A DNA stretch of 64,000 nt from Comamonadaceae bacterium CG12_big_fil_rev_8_21_14_0_65_59_15 (GCA_002786915.1 PCUV01000024.1:1-64000); one strand, 5' to 3'. Counted from the stretch's first letter, positions 17,602-27,097 are shown. Notes: generated by a model not told the origin, from the sequence alone. Numbers and translations are program-made.

Positions 17602-18558
17602 TCAATCCCCTACCAATGCAGATTGGACTTCTAGCAACGACGCCGGATCAAACAGCGCCAGCCCCTGTAGGTCTGGCGCAATGCGCCGGGTCAGGCCCGC
17701 GAGCACCTTGCCCGGCCCGCATTCCACCAGCGTGGACAAGCCGCGCGTTTGCAGCGCCAGCACGCATTCCACCCAGCGCACCGGCCCGAACGCCTGGCGA
17801 TACAGCGCATCACGCATACGCTCGGGGGCTTGCTCCACCTGCACGTCGATGTTGTTGACAACAGGAATTGTGGGGGCGGCAAACAAGGTTTCAAACAGCT
17901 TTTGCTGCAAGCGCAGGGCCGCTGGCTTCATCAGGCTGGAGTGAAACGGCGCCGACACCGGCAACGGCAGCGCGCGCTTGGCTCCCTGCGCCTTGAGGGC
18001 GGCGCACGCCTTGTCCACGGCGTCTTTGGAACCCGCAATCACGGTTTGCCCCGGGTCATTGAAATTGACCGCTTCCACGACCTGGCCGGATGAGGTGCCA
18101 AATTCAGCACTGACCTCAGCGCAAATAATGCTCACCTTGGCAGCGTCCAACCCCAAAATGGCCGCCATCGCACCCTGCCCCACTGGCACGGCTTGCTGCA
18201 TCGCCTCGGCCCGAAAACGCACCAACGGCGCCGCCTGCGACAGGGTCAACACACCAGCGGCCACCAGCGCCGAATACTCACCCAGCGAGTGCCCCGCCAC
18301 GGCTTGCGGGGCCACACCCACTTCAGCCAACCAGACCCGGTAAGCGGCCACGCCCGCCACCAGCATCACCGGCTGGGTGTTGGTGGTCAGGGCCAAGGTT
18401 TCCTTGGGGCCTTCGTGAATGAGTTGGGCCACGTCCTGCCCAAGCGCATCTGAGGCCTCCTGCAAGGTCTGACGCACCTGCGGATGATCGCCCCACGCGT
18501 CGAGCATACCGACCGACTGCGAACCCTGACCCGGAAAAACAAATGCAAACGGTTTCAT
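17602..18558 (-). CDS. fabD: Malonyl-CoA:ACP transacylase
   Basis: A 318-residue acyltransferase that moves malonyl groups from CoA to AcpP. FPGQGSQ (8-14) starts the fold, and the nucleophile Ser91 lies in GHSLGE. VSAPFHSSLM carries the catalytic histidine, and VECGPGKVLAGL closes the active site. The length is normal. It lies between fabH (gap of about 64 bases) and fabG (gap of three bases). Confidence 0.97.
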   Translation of the reverse strand: MKPFAFVFPGQGSQSVGMLDAWGDHPQVRQTLQEASDALGQDVAQLIHEGPKETLALTTNTQPVMLVAGVAAYRVWLAEVGVAPQAVAGHSLGEYSALVAAGVLTLSQAAPLVRFRAEAMQQAVPVGQGAMAAILGLDAAKVSIICAEVSAEFGTSSGQVVEAVNFNDPGQTVIAGSKDAVDKACAALKAQGAKRALPLPVSAPFHSSLMKPAALRLQQKLFETLFAAPTIPVVNNIDVQVEQAPERMRDALYRQAFGPVRWVECVLALQTRGLSTLVECGPGKVLAGLTRRIAPDLQGLALFDPASLLEVQSALVGD

Positions 18559-18622
18559 GCTGGCTTCATCAAATGGTCACAAGAAAATACCCATCTATCC
18601 GTTATGAAATAAGCGCAATAAG

Positions 18623-19600
18623 TTACAACTTCAGGAGCACTGAACCCCAGGTAAAGCCGCCTCCAACGCCTTCGAGCAACAAGGTTTGCCCCGGCTTGAC
18701 CTGCCCTTTTCGCACCGCCGTGTCGAGCGCCAGCGGAATCGACGCCGCCGACGTGTTGCCGTGCTGATCGACCGTAACAACGACCTTGTCCATGGGCAAT
18801 TTCAGCTTGCGCGCCGTGCTTTGCATGATGCGGATGTTGGCCTGATGGGGCACCAGCCAGTCGATGTCGGCCTCGGTCTTGCCAGCCTTGGCCAGCACCG
18901 CACGGGCGGTTTCGTCCAACACACCCACCGCCAGCTTGAACACCGCCTGGCCGTCCATGCGCAGCAGCGGCTCGCCGGTAACAGCGCCGCCGCACACGTG
19001 CCCCGGTACGCACAGCATGTCGGTGTGCTTGCCGTCAGCGTGCATATCCGTGGCCAGAATCCCAGGTTCATCAGAGGCCTGTAGCACCACCGCACCGGCG
19101 CCGTCGCCAAACAGCACGCAGGTGGTGCGGTCCTTGAAATCTAGGATGCGGGAGAACACTTCGGCCCCCACCACCAGCGCCTTGTGCGCGGTACCGGTCT
19201 TGATCAGCGCGTCGGCCAGCGTCAGCGCATAAATGAAGCCGCAACACACCGCCTGCACGTCAAAGGCAGCGCCGCCCTGGATGCCCAGTTTGCCCTGCAA
19301 GATGCAGGCAGTGGAAGGAAACACCATGTCAGGCGTAGACGTTCCCACAATGATCAGGTCGATGTCTTGCGCGGGAACACCGGCTGCCTGTATGGCACGC
19401 TGGCACGCCACCAACGCCATGTCGCTGGTCGCAACACTTGCGTCTGCAAAATGCCGCGCCCGGATGCCGGTGCGCTCGACGATCCATTCGTCGCTGGACT
19501 CGATGCCCTGATCCGCAAGGCGTTTGACCAGATCGGCATTGGTGAGCCGATGGGGTGGCAAATAGCTACCGGTACCGGTAATACGTGTGTAAAGGGTCAT
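18623..19600 (-). CDS. fabH: 3-oxoacyl-ACP synthase III
   Basis: A 325-residue initiating condensing enzyme that joins acetyl-CoA to malonyl-ACP. The catalytic cysteine is C119 in QAVCCGF; the next residue is also Cys, where Ala or Ser is usual, a minor oddity. The His and Asn of the triad lie in [10 protein letters not shown] and QHGNTSAAS. The C-terminal [15 protein letters not shown] is canonical. It begins three bases after plsX, and the two are probably translated together. Confidence 0.97.
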   Translation of the reverse strand: MTLYTRITGTGSYLPPHRLTNADLVKRLADQGIESSDEWIVERTGIRARHFADASVATSDMALVACQRAIQAAGVPAQDIDLIIVGTSTPDMVFPSTACILQGKLGIQGGAAFDVQAVCCGFIYALTLADALIKTGTAHKALVVGAEVFSRILDFKDRTTCVLFGDGAGAVVLQASDEPGILATDMHADGKHTDMLCVPGHVCGGAVTGEPLLRMDGQAVFKLAVGVLDETARAVLAKAGKTEADIDWLVPHQANIRIMQSTARKLKLPMDKVVVTVDQHGNTSAASIPLALDTAVRKGQVKPGQTLLLEGVGGGFTWGSVLLKL

Positions 19601-19603
19601 AGA

Positions 19604-20653
19604 TCAGCTCTGTAACACGGCTTCGGGTGCAACGGCACCACTGCCCGGTGACAACAAGGGCGCCGCATGGGCGATACGTACCCGCACCCGTTCCAACAAA
19701 TCGTTGCGGGCGGCATCATACGCTCGACCCAAGGCGTAACCAAAGGCCAGTTCGTCGGCCGAACCATGGCTCTTGAACACCAGGCCACGCAAGCCCAGCA
19801 AGGCACCCCCGTTGTAGCGCCGATGATCCATACGCTTTTTAAGAGAAGATATGACAGGATACGCAACAATAGCCGACAGTTTAGTAAAAATGCTGCGAGA
19901 AAACTCAACTTTCAAAAAGTCAACGATCATTTTGGCCAACCCCTCGCTGGCCTTCAGGGCCACATTTCCGACGAAACCATCACACACCACAATGTCAGAC
20001 GTTCCCTTGAAAATATCGTTGCCTTCGACATTGCCATAAAAATTTAAATCACCCGATTTGGCAGCAATACGAAGCAATTCACCGGCTTTTTTGATCACTT
20101 CGTTGCCTTTGATCGCCTCTTCGCCAATATTGAGCAATCCGACAGAAGGGCTTTGGTCGCCCTCTAATGCCGACACCAGCGCCGACCCCATCACCGCAAA
20201 CTGCAACAAATGCTCGGCGCTGCAATCCACGTTGGCACCCATGTCGAGCACCGTGGTACCACCCCCTTTGGCGTTAGGAATTTGGGCAGCGATCGCAGGT
20301 CGATCAATACCATCGAGCGTTTTCAGAAGATAGCGTGAAATCGCCATCAAAGCGCCCGTGTTACCAGCAGATACCACCGCTTGTGCCTTGCCGTCCTTGA
20401 CCTGGGCAATTGCCACACGCATCGACGAGTCCTTTTTACGGCGCAACGCCACTTCCAGCGGGTCGTCCATCGTCACCACTTCACTGGCAGTGACAACCGT
20501 CGCCCTGGCATGATGAAAGCTGCTCACACTTTCCGGCAAACCCACCAAAATCAGTTGAACATCGGGGTGTTGATCCAGAAATCGGCCGCACGCTGGCAAC
20601 GTGACCTGCGGGCCGTGGTCTCCCCCCATGCAGTCAACGGCAATCGTGATCAT
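19604..20653 (-). CDS. plsX: Phosphate acyltransferase PlsX
   Basis: A 349-residue enzyme that converts acyl-ACP to acyl-phosphate for phospholipid synthesis. The N-terminal [12 protein letters not shown] signature, [10 protein letters not shown], and the C-terminal [21 protein letters not shown] are conserved. The middle of the gene (about 19840-20060) is locally AT-richer than its neighbours, but the protein is intact. It lies downstream of rpmF, with an intervening stem-loop (20707-20741), and three bases before fabH. Confidence 0.97.
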   Translation of the reverse strand: MITIAVDCMGGDHGPQVTLPACGRFLDQHPDVQLILVGLPESVSSFHHARATVVTASEVVTMDDPLEVALRRKKDSSMRVAIAQVKDGKAQAVVSAGNTGALMAISRYLLKTLDGIDRPAIAAQIPNAKGGGTTVLDMGANVDCSAEHLLQFAVMGSALVSALEGDQSPSVGLLNIGEEAIKGNEVIKKAGELLRIAAKSGDLNFYGNVEGNDIFKGTSDIVVCDGFVGNVALKASEGLAKMIVDFLKVEFSRSIFTKLSAIVAYPVISSLKKRMDHRRYNGGALLGLRGLVFKSHGSADELAFGYALGRAYDAARNDLLERVRVRIAHAAPLLSPGSGAVAPEAVLQS

Positions 20654-20706
20654 GTATCAGAGTTAAGGGTGATTGTCGACAAAACGTCGAACAAGCCAAA
20701 AGCAAA

Positions 20707-20741
20707 GGCCCGAGGCACGCCTCAAAAGGCAGCCCCGGGCC
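20707..20741 (-). terminator. GC-rich stem-loop between rpmF and plsX
   Basis: Arms at 20707-20716 and 20732-20741 (GGCCCGAGGC against GCCCCGGGCC) pair fully, with one G-U wobble in the minus-strand RNA. The following sequence is only modestly T-rich. It probably acts as a partial terminator that separates abundant L32 mRNA from the fatty acid genes. Confidence 0.55.
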
Positions 20742-20760
20742 CACATCGATCAAAAGTGAA

Positions 20761-20943
20761 TCAGGCTTCGGTCTTCGACTGGAGCACCTTGCGGCCACGG
20801 TAAAAACCCGTCGGGCTGATGTGGTGACGCAAATGCGTTTCGCCCGTGGTCGGTTCTACCGCAATGCCAGGCACCGTCAGGGCATTGTGCGAACGGTGCA
20901 TACCACGCTTGGAAGGTGACTTTTTGTTCTGTTGGACGGCCAT
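20761..20943 (-). CDS. rpmF: 50S ribosomal protein L32
   Basis: A 60-residue basic protein. It begins [19 protein letters not shown], the standard L32 start, and ends with [15 protein letters not shown] and a short tail. It belongs to the zinc-free form, lacking the CxxC pairs of some L32 proteins. It follows the yceD gene and precedes plsX, the conserved yceD-rpmF-plsX-fab order. Confidence 0.97.
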   Translation of the reverse strand: MAVQQNKKSPSKRGMHRSHNALTVPGIAVEPTTGETHLRHHISPTGFYRGRKVLQSKTEA

Positions 20944-21069
20944 GTTCCGCTCCTAAAGCTGTAAGCCGCCTTCAAAGCGGCAAATTGGGTTGGTGAAATG
21001 AGTGCGCACACTGTTTGCGCGAAAGTGGCCGAGTATAACCGATCCGCTCCCAACTTTACCCACCAGCTT

Positions 21070-21606
21070 TCATGGACGCCCCTTGAGCTTGGCCAGCGCC
21101 GCAAAGGGGCTGGGTTTGGCTTGAGCCACTTCAAAATCGTCGTCAACGGCAGCCAATTTGACCGGTACCGGGCAAACATCGTGGCGCGGCACCAAAGGCA
21201 AGGCCAGCAAGACCTCATCTTCGATCAGTTCAACCAGATCAAAGTCGCGACGCGTCACCAACACATCTTCATCAGCATCGTCGTCCTGCTCCTGTGCCAG
21301 CGCCTCGGTGGCCACAAAGCGAAAGTCGCGCTCCACGTTGATCGGAACCGCCACCCAACCCAGGCAGCGCTGACAAACCAGATGCAACTGCGTTGCCAGC
21401 GTCAGATGCAACCAGGCGGCGCGCTCGCCACTTGTGTTCACCCGTTGCTCAAACCGGGCTGTCCAGTCCACAGTGTGATTGGCATCCAGCCCTTGCGAAA
21501 CATCCACCAGTCGTTCGTAATTCGATAGCGTTTCGCGACCCTGTAACACCTGTTCTTTTTGGGCTGCCTGACGTACATCAATGTGGGGTGGATGCTGTTG
21601 GTTCAT
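21070..21606 (-). CDS. yceD: YceD family (DUF177) protein
   Basis: A 178-residue conserved protein almost always encoded before rpmF. It shows the family LHLVCQRCLGWV cysteine pair in the middle, an acidic stretch (QEQDDDADEDVLV) and VELIEDEVLLALPLVPRHDVCP near the end. It has been linked to 23S rRNA accumulation in plants and bacteria, but its biochemical role is unsettled. I chose the ATG at 21606; a longer frame would run into the divergent yceF gene. Only 28 bases separate the two divergent start codons, so their promoters must overlap. Confidence 0.9.
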   Translation of the reverse strand: MNQQHPPHIDVRQAAQKEQVLQGRETLSNYERLVDVSQGLDANHTVDWTARFEQRVNTSGERAAWLHLTLATQLHLVCQRCLGWVAVPINVERDFRFVATEALAQEQDDDADEDVLVTRRDFDLVELIEDEVLLALPLVPRHDVCPVPVKLAAVDDDFEVAQAKPSPFAALAKLKGRP

Positions 21607-21634
21607 GGTGCGCGCAGTGTAAGAGAATCGCAGT

Positions 21635-22234
21635 ATGAACCCTGCACCGCAACAAAAACTGATCTTGGCCTCCACCTCGCGTTACCGGCGGGAATTGCTG
21701 TTGCGCCTACGCCTGCCCTTTGAGGTAATGTCCCCCGAGGTCGATGAAACCACCCTGCCCGGTGAAGCCCCCGCGCAGATCGCTCGCCGCCTGGCCCTTT
21801 CCAAAGCGCACGCCGTCGCGGTCAAGCATCCGCAGGCAGTCGTCATCGGCTCAGACCAAGTGGCTGACCTGGAAGGCACCGCCTTGGGCAAACCGCTTAA
21901 CCACCCACGTGCGGTCGCGCAACTGCAGGCTATGCGCGGAAAAACCGTGGTGTTTCAGACTGCGGTGGCGGTGGTTTGCCATGCAACCGGCTTCGCGCAG
22001 TGTGATCTGGCGGCGGTGCGGGTGAAGTTTCGCACGCTGAGCGACGCCGAAATCGAGGCGTATCTGCACGCCGAACAACCCTATGACTGCGCTGGCAGCG
22101 CCAAAAGTGAGGGCCTCGGGATTGCGTTGCTCGAATGCATCGACAACGACGACCCCACCGCGCTGGTGGGCTTGCCGTTGATTCGCACCTGTAGCCTCTT
22201 GCGCGCAGCTGGATTCGAGGTTTTAGCACCATGA
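21635..22234 (+). CDS. yceF: Maf-like nucleotide pyrophosphatase (YceF type)
   Basis: A 199-residue Maf-family house-cleaning enzyme. The N-terminal LILASTSRYRRELLLRL loop, VDET, and IGSDQVADLEG with D74 as a likely catalytic acid resemble YceF, the 7-methyl-GTP pyrophosphatase branch, more than the dTTP/UTP branch. The C-terminal YDCAGSAKSEGLGIALLE is also typical. It is divergent from yceD, whereas in Escherichia coli both belong to one neighbourhood. Its stop overlaps the start of the methylase-like gene (ATGA). Confidence 0.9.
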   Translation: MNPAPQQKLILASTSRYRRELLLRLRLPFEVMSPEVDETTLPGEAPAQIARRLALSKAHAVAVKHPQAVVIGSDQVADLEGTALGKPLNHPRAVAQLQAMRGKTVVFQTAVAVVCHATGFAQCDLAAVRVKFRTLSDAEIEAYLHAEQPYDCAGSAKSEGLGIALLECIDNDDPTALVGLPLIRTCSLLRAAGFEVLAP

Positions 22235-23010
22235 AGCACACCCCAATGCCATCTGCAAAGGGGGTGCTGTACCTGGTGCCCGCGCCGCTGGATTTTGGCT
22301 GTGACGAAACCCGCGAACTTCAAGCCACCTTGCCGCTGGGCACGCTAGAAGTCGCGGCCAAGCTGGAGCACTGGGTGTGCGAAAACGCCAAATCAGCGCG
22401 AGCCTACCTCAAGCGCGTCGACGCGGTCGTGCCACTGCAGCACACGCTGCAATCGCTGTCCATCGTCGAGTTGCCGCGCAATGTGCACAAAAAAGGCGAC
22501 CACGACGGCACCTTTGACGCCAGCGCTCTCTTGCAGCCGGCCATGCAGGGACACGATATGGGTTTGCTGAGCGAAGCGGGCATGCCCGCCGTGGCCGACC
22601 CGGGGTCGTCGGTGGTGCGCTCTGCACACGCTCTGGGCATCACGGTGGTGCCGCTGGTCGGGCCGGTGTCGCTGTTGCTGGCATTGGCCGCCAGCGGCCT
22701 GAACGGGCAAAACTTTGCCTTTGTTGGCTACCTGCCGCAAGAGCCAGACGACCGAGCCAAGCGTATTCGCGAGCTGGAGTCACTGGCCCAGCGCAGCTGC
22801 CAGACCCAGCTTTTTATCGAAACGCCTTACCGCAACCAGGCCTTGTTACAGGCGCTGCTGCAGACCTTGCACGGCAACACACGCCTGTGCCTGTCCAGCG
22901 GCCTGACGCTCACGCGCGCCAGTGTCATCAGCCAAACTGTGAGCCAATGGAAAAAACAGCCGATGACAGCGGACAACGCCACGCCTTGCCTGTTTTTAAT
23001 CGGGCGTTGA
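22231..23010 (+). CDS. SAM-dependent methyltransferase, RsmI-like tetrapyrrole methylase fold
   Basis: A 259-residue protein of the COG0313/tetrapyrrole-methylase superfamily. Visible signatures include LYLVPAPLDFG at the start, GLLSEAGMPAVADPGSSVVRSAH (about 110-132), VVPLVGPVSLLLALAASGLNGQNFAFVGYLP and TQLFIETPYRN. These match RsmI-like proteins, but the N-terminal LGTLGNLGDIT pattern of true RsmI is absent. So it is a paralogue with uncertain substrate. It is coupled to yceF by a four-base overlap and is followed two bases later by an unknown gene. Confidence 0.85.
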   Translation: MKHTPMPSAKGVLYLVPAPLDFGCDETRELQATLPLGTLEVAAKLEHWVCENAKSARAYLKRVDAVVPLQHTLQSLSIVELPRNVHKKGDHDGTFDASALLQPAMQGHDMGLLSEAGMPAVADPGSSVVRSAHALGITVVPLVGPVSLLLALAASGLNGQNFAFVGYLPQEPDDRAKRIRELESLAQRSCQTQLFIETPYRNQALLQALLQTLHGNTRLCLSSGLTLTRASVISQTVSQWKKQPMTADNATPCLFLIGR

Positions 23011-23012
23011 AG

Positions 23013-23384
23013 ATGTCAAACCTTTTTTTGCTCGACTCGATTTCTTGTGTTGATGCACGCCACGCACAGTCGGTAGTCGTGAGCGGATCGCATGGCGGCG
23101 TGTCGGCGGCTCAATTTGTGTTGTCGCAAGCCGCAGAACGTCCGCGCGCTGTTTTTTTCAACGACGCGGGGGTGGGCAAGCAAGAAGCTGGCATTGCGGC
23201 ATTGAAACTGCTCGAAGCGGCCAACATCGCAGCGGCCACGTATTCGCACGACTCAGCCTGTATCGGCAACGCGCAGGACGCTTGGGATCATGGCGTGATC
23301 AGCCACGTCAACCCGCAGATGCAGGCGCGGGGCGTGCGCCCAGGACAAACCGTTCAGCACGCGGCAGCCAACTACATCGTCTAA
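23013..23384 (+). CDS. Conserved protein of unknown function
   Basis: A 123-residue soluble protein. It starts with a LLDSISCVDARHAQSVVVSGSHGG stretch, continues with PRAVFFNDAGVGKQEAGIAALKLLEAANIAAATYSHDSACIGNA, and ends with DHGVISHVN. The VSGSHGG and FNDAGVG turns look like conserved functional loops, and two histidine-containing motifs (SHGG, SHDSA) could bind a metal or phosphate. I recognise similar uncharacterised proteins in other proteobacteria but no assigned role. It starts two bases after the methylase-like gene and is probably translated with it. Confidence 0.75.
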   Translation: MSNLFLLDSISCVDARHAQSVVVSGSHGGVSAAQFVLSQAAERPRAVFFNDAGVGKQEAGIAALKLLEAANIAAATYSHDSACIGNAQDAWDHGVISHVNPQMQARGVRPGQTVQHAAANYIV

Positions 23385-23388
23385 TCCG

Positions 23389-24390
23389 TCAACGCAGCAC
23401 CGCCGACGACCGCATGGCCTGTACCACCGCACCGCCCAGTGCCGCGCCAAAACGCTTGGCCAGACGCTCGGCCACGTTGTCGCGGCGGGTGTAATCGACA
23501 ATGTCTTCAGCCTTGACCACTTCACGCGCCACATAGTCCAGGTTGCCCAGATGATCAGCCAGCCCAAGCGCCACCGCCTGTTGGCCGCTCCAGAACAGGC
23601 CACTGAACATCTCGGGCGTTTCTTTCAGACGATCACCGCGCCCGGCCTTGACAACGTCGATGAACTGCTGGTGAATCTGGTCCAGCATCGACTGCGCGTA
23701 GGCGCGTTGGCGCTCGGTTTGCGGGCTGAATGGGTCCAGAAAACCCTTGTTTTCACCGGCCGTCATCAAACGCCGCTCAATTCCCACCTTGTCCATCAAG
23801 CCGGTAAAGCCAAAACCGTCCATCAGCACGCCAATGCTGCCCACAATGCTGGCCTTGTCCACATAAATCTGGTCGGCCGACACCGCAATGTAGTAAGCCG
23901 CCGACGCGCACGACTCTTCCACCACCGCATAGACCGGTTTCTTGTGTAGCGCCTTCAAGCGGCGGATTTCGTCGTTGATGATGCCGGCCTGCACCGGGCT
24001 GCCGCCAGGTGAGTTGATCAACAGCACCAGCGCCTGTGCGCCACTGTCCTCCAGCGCTGCAGTCACAGAAGACAGCACCAGCTCGGCACTGGCGTCAGCG
24101 CCGTCGGCAATCTCGCCCTTGATCTCAACCACCGCCGTATGCGGTGTTGAGACATTTTGGGTCATGCTGCCTTCGCTCCAGGCCAACCAGATGACAGCCA
24201 CCACCAGCAACAACCAGCTCAGACGCACAAAAATGCGCCAGCGCCGTGCCAGCGTCTGCTCGCGCAGCGCTGCAAACGCCAGTTTTTCCAGCGTGGCGCG
24301 CTCCCATGAGACGCCTTGAGTGGTCTGGGTCGCTCTGTTATCAGAAGCACCCAACGCTTTATCCATATCGGCTTGCGTACTATTTTCCAT
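23389..24390 (-). CDS. sppA: S49 family signal peptide peptidase (SppA-like)
   Basis: A 333-residue membrane-anchored serine protease of the short (36K) SppA type that degrades cleaved signal peptides. A cytoplasmic lead precedes one transmembrane helix (about 53-71). The catalytic domain has LLINSPGGSP (about 123-132), the nucleophile Ser163 in CASAAYYIA and the likely general-base Lys215 in AGENKGFLDPF. I chose the ATG at 24390, with GGAG seven bases upstream; a longer frame from 24453 overlaps the Rieske gene. It is in a minus-strand set with the Rieske, HAD and rluC genes. Confidence 0.9.
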   Translation of the reverse strand: MENSTQADMDKALGASDNRATQTTQGVSWERATLEKLAFAALREQTLARRWRIFVRLSWLLLVVAVIWLAWSEGSMTQNVSTPHTAVVEIKGEIADGADASAELVLSSVTAALEDSGAQALVLLINSPGGSPVQAGIINDEIRRLKALHKKPVYAVVEESCASAAYYIAVSADQIYVDKASIVGSIGVLMDGFGFTGLMDKVGIERRLMTAGENKGFLDPFSPQTERQRAYAQSMLDQIHQQFIDVVKAGRGDRLKETPEMFSGLFWSGQQAVALGLADHLGNLDYVAREVVKAEDIVDYTRRDNVAERLAKRFGAALGGAVVQAMRSSAVLR

Positions 24391-24439
24391 GTCACTCCAA
24401 AATTGTTGGCCATGCCGCCAGAAATGTGGCAAAGCCGGC

Positions 24440-24841
24440 TCACGCGGCGGCATCCACCTTAAACTTGTCTGAAGTATGCCAGTGCACCATACCGTCGCTT
24501 TCGGTCACCTCAATCGGCACCAAACCACCCCGGCACGGGCCCATGCGGCATTGCCCCGTGCTGGGCGAATACATGGCCCCGTGCGTCGCACACATCAGCC
24601 AGTGGCCACTGTTGTCAAAAAACTGGTTGGGCTGGTAGTCCATTTCCATCGGCACGTGGGAACACTGGTTCAGGTAGGCATACACCCGGCCGCCATAGCG
24701 CACGGCAAACGCGGCGCAGCTGCGCGAAAAGTAACGCACTTCAAACGGCACGGCCAAGCCACTGTCGGCCAGGTCTTCTGAGCGGCACAGATACACCTTT
24801 TGCACGGGCACCGTCGGGTTCAATGGGGTTGCCTGTGACAC
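24440..24841 (-). CDS. Rieske [2Fe-2S] domain protein
   Basis: A 133-residue protein with a single Rieske fold. The cluster ligands are C60-x-H62 and C84-x-x-H87 (NQCSHVPME and LMCATHGAMYSP), the ferredoxin-type spacing. Additional cysteines at 98 and 103 lie in the following loop. No signal or membrane segment is seen, so it is probably a cytosolic electron carrier, or a regulator of the sort found beside HAD phosphatase and SppA genes in Burkholderiales. Its redox partner is not evident in the window. Confidence 0.88.
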   Translation of the reverse strand: MSQATPLNPTVPVQKVYLCRSEDLADSGLAVPFEVRYFSRSCAAFAVRYGGRVYAYLNQCSHVPMEMDYQPNQFFDNSGHWLMCATHGAMYSPSTGQCRMGPCRGGLVPIEVTESDGMVHWHTSDKFKVDAAA

Positions 24842-24856
24842 CAGCCACTGGTCACG

Positions 24857-25516
24857 TCAGCCATTGACCAGCAACCAGTCGTGCAACTGCTGCACTTTGT
24901 GCGCCACAAACAACGGCTGCAGGCTGGTCAGCTCGCTGCCGTCATGGGCACCGTAACTCACCCCCACGCTGGCACACCCGGCGTTCAGAGCCATCTGCAG
25001 GTCGTGCGTGGTGTCACCAATCATCAGTGTGCGCTCGGGTGGCACGTCAAATTCGGCCATCAACTCGTGCAACATCAGCGGGTCGGGCTTGCTGGCCGTC
25101 TGGTCCGCCGTGCGTGAGGCGTCAAACAAGCCGGCCAGCAGCACCGATTGCAGCGCTTCGTCCAGGCCACGTCGGCTTTTACCCGTGGCCACTACCAGCA
25201 AATGACCGCGCGCCTTGAGCTTGTCCAGCATGGGCAGCACGCCGTCAAACAGACTGATCTCGTGCTGAATGGCAAAGTAGTGATGGCGGTAGCGCTCGCC
25301 CAATTGGGGATACAGCTCTTTGGGCACGTCGGGGGCAGCATGCGCCAGCGCCTGCATCAGCCCCATGCCGATCACATACGAGGCTTCTTCAAACGTGGGC
25401 TCGCGACCACCCACGTCGCGCACCGCCGCCTGGATGCAGCGCGCAATGATGGCCGTGGAATCGAACAAGGTTCCGTCCCAGTCAAAAGCGATCAGGTCAA
25501 AGCGGCGACTGTTCAT
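24857..25516 (-). CDS. HAD-family phosphatase (phosphoglycolate phosphatase-like)
   Basis: A 219-residue HAD superfamily hydrolase. The nucleophile is Asp12 in AFDWDGTLFDST (10-21), motif II is in VVATGKSRRGLDEAL, and motif III/IV is in SKPDPLML and MIGDTTHDLQMA. A helical cap lies between. Gph-like subfamily members dephosphorylate phosphoglycolate, but the substrate cannot be read from sequence alone. It overlaps the rluC stop by four bases (ATGA), so it is coupled to the pseudouridine synthase gene, a common pair in betaproteobacteria. Confidence 0.85.
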   Translation of the reverse strand: MNSRRFDLIAFDWDGTLFDSTAIIARCIQAAVRDVGGREPTFEEASYVIGMGLMQALAHAAPDVPKELYPQLGERYRHHYFAIQHEISLFDGVLPMLDKLKARGHLLVVATGKSRRGLDEALQSVLLAGLFDASRTADQTASKPDPLMLHELMAEFDVPPERTLMIGDTTHDLQMALNAGCASVGVSYGAHDGSELTSLQPLFVAHKVQQLHDWLLVNG

Positions 25517-26571
25517 GGATGGTGGCTCTCAAGGGTGGAAGACAACCCGGTACAAGCGTCAGGAAACACCTGTTGCGCAAGCCGGGCCAGTTCGGGCGCC
25601 AAGTCTGCCAGCAATTCAAGGCCCTCGCCGCTGGCGGGGTGATGCAACGCCAGCCGCCAGGCGTGCAAAAACATGCGCTGCAAGCCAGGCTGCGCACGCG
25701 CCAGCGCCTTGTTGAGCTCAAAGTCGCCGTACTTGTCGTCGCCCAGAATCGGATACCCCGCGCTGGCCAGGTGCACGCGAATCTGGTGCGTGCGCCCGGT
25801 CTTGATGGTCACTTCCAGCAGCGAGTAGTCTGCCGTGGACGCGCGCACCTTCACCAGCGTGAGTGCAGGCATGCCATCTGGATCGTCCTTTGAAACCACC
25901 TTCACCCGGCGCTCCCCAGCCTGCGCCTGGTCGCTCGCCACTAGGTATTTGTGCAGCGGCTTGTCCAGCACCTTCAACTTGACAGGCCAGGTGCCACGCA
26001 CCATCGCCAGATAAGTCTTGCCCGTCTGGCGCTGGCGAAATTGCTCTTGCAGCGCTTTCAGTGCGCTGCGCTTTTTGGCCACCAGCAAAATGCCACTGGT
26101 TTCGCGGTCCAGCCGGTGCACCAGCTCCAGAAAAGGCGCCTGTGGCCGCGCCATGCGCAGTTGCTCGATCACACCAAAGCTCACCCCCGAGCCACCGTGC
26201 ACCGCCACCCCGGCGGGCTTGTCCAGCGCGATCAGGTACTCGTCTTCCAGCAACACGGTGAAGGTGCGCGCCGGCACGCGCGCCGCCTGCCCTGCCATGG
26301 CCAGCTGTTTGTCCTGCGCGCGCTGCGACACCCGCACCGGTGGCACGCGCACCAGGTCGCCCGTCTGCACCCGGCTGTCTGCCGTAACCCGGCCTTTGTT
26401 GACGCGCACCTCTCCGCTGCGAATGACGCGGTAGATGTGTGTCTTGGGCACGCCCTTGAGCAAGCGCATCAAGAAATTGTCCACGCGCTGCCCGCTGCTG
26501 TCTTCGTCCACACAGACAATACTGGCTGTGGGCAACGCCGCCGGAGCTTTGCCCTCTATAATGTTTGTCAC
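25513..26571 (-). CDS. rluC: 23S rRNA pseudouridine synthase RluC
   Basis: A 352-residue enzyme of the RluA family that modifies 23S rRNA. An N-terminal S4 domain (about 20-80, with GQRVDNFLMRLLKGVPKTHIYRVIRSGEVRVN) is followed by the catalytic domain with HRLDRETSGILL, where Asp is the nucleophile. C-terminal motifs include TGRTHQIRVHLA and YPILGDDKYG. The start is uncertain: a GTG at 26571 gives the TNIIEGK-like beginning seen in relatives, while a TTG at 26613 would add 14 residues. Neither has a strong Shine-Dalgarno. It is divergent from rne, a widely conserved pairing. Confidence 0.93.
   Translation of the reverse strand: MTNIIEGKAPAALPTASIVCVDEDSSGQRVDNFLMRLLKGVPKTHIYRVIRSGEVRVNKGRVTADSRVQTGDLVRVPPVRVSQRAQDKQLAMAGQAARVPARTFTVLLEDEYLIALDKPAGVAVHGGSGVSFGVIEQLRMARPQAPFLELVHRLDRETSGILLVAKKRSALKALQEQFRQRQTGKTYLAMVRGTWPVKLKVLDKPLHKYLVASDQAQAGERRVKVVSKDDPDGMPALTLVKVRASTADYSLLEVTIKTGRTHQIRVHLASAGYPILGDDKYGDFELNKALARAQPGLQRMFLHAWRLALHHPASGEGLELLADLAPELARLAQQVFPDACTGLSSTLESHHP
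26557..26562 (+). promoter_or_regulatory. TATAAT hexamer, possible rne promoter -10
   Basis: A perfect TATAAT lies on the + strand at the extreme 5' end of rluC, about 530 bases before rne. No good -35 is seen at 16-18 bases. Long rne leaders are known in other bacteria, so it is plausible, but the evidence is thin. Confidence 0.3.
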
Positions 26572-26613
26572 TGGAATCGTGCTGTTCAACGGGTTGATCG
26601 ACAAGAAAATCAA

Positions 26614-27097
26614 TTCGGGAAAGCGTTGAAGTTTAGTTCACGCACCACGGCACACAACAGTAACGTCGGTACCGCCTGACGTTCATGTCTGCAGGTCGGG
26701 CGTCCCAAAGGACCCTGACGGCGCCATGAAGGCCAGGTCAAGTCGATGCCTTGAAACCCTGATCCGGAATACCCAAATTTCACAGCCACCGTGCTGTGAA
26801 TGGACTGAAGCGATATGTTCGTTTTGTTGACCTTGTTGCATTATTGCCAGCAGTGCGCGTGCGTACTGTTCGTTGGCGTGCAGCGGCCTCAAGCGCTTGT
26901 ACAACGAGCGCAGATAGCTATCTTAAGGATAGCAATTTATCCTCTGGAACCCATCGCTCCCCTCCACGTGCCTCTGCCCAGACTCATTGTTTGAGTTTGG
27001 GTTTTGCGGCTGTTTCCTGCGCGTTTCAAAGCTTCGTCGGTGTATCCATGGCTCCCCGTGAGCCGGTCATTGTTATTGAAACGAAGGAGCGCACCCC
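26614..27097 (+). other. Long rne leader region
   Basis: About 480 bases without a recognisable gene separate rluC from rne. The region includes a small hairpin GCTATC-TTAAG-GATAGC near 26925-26945. In Escherichia coli the rne message has a long structured leader through which RNase E controls its own mRNA, and the size here is compatible with the same role. Short open frames in it show no family features. Confidence 0.45.
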
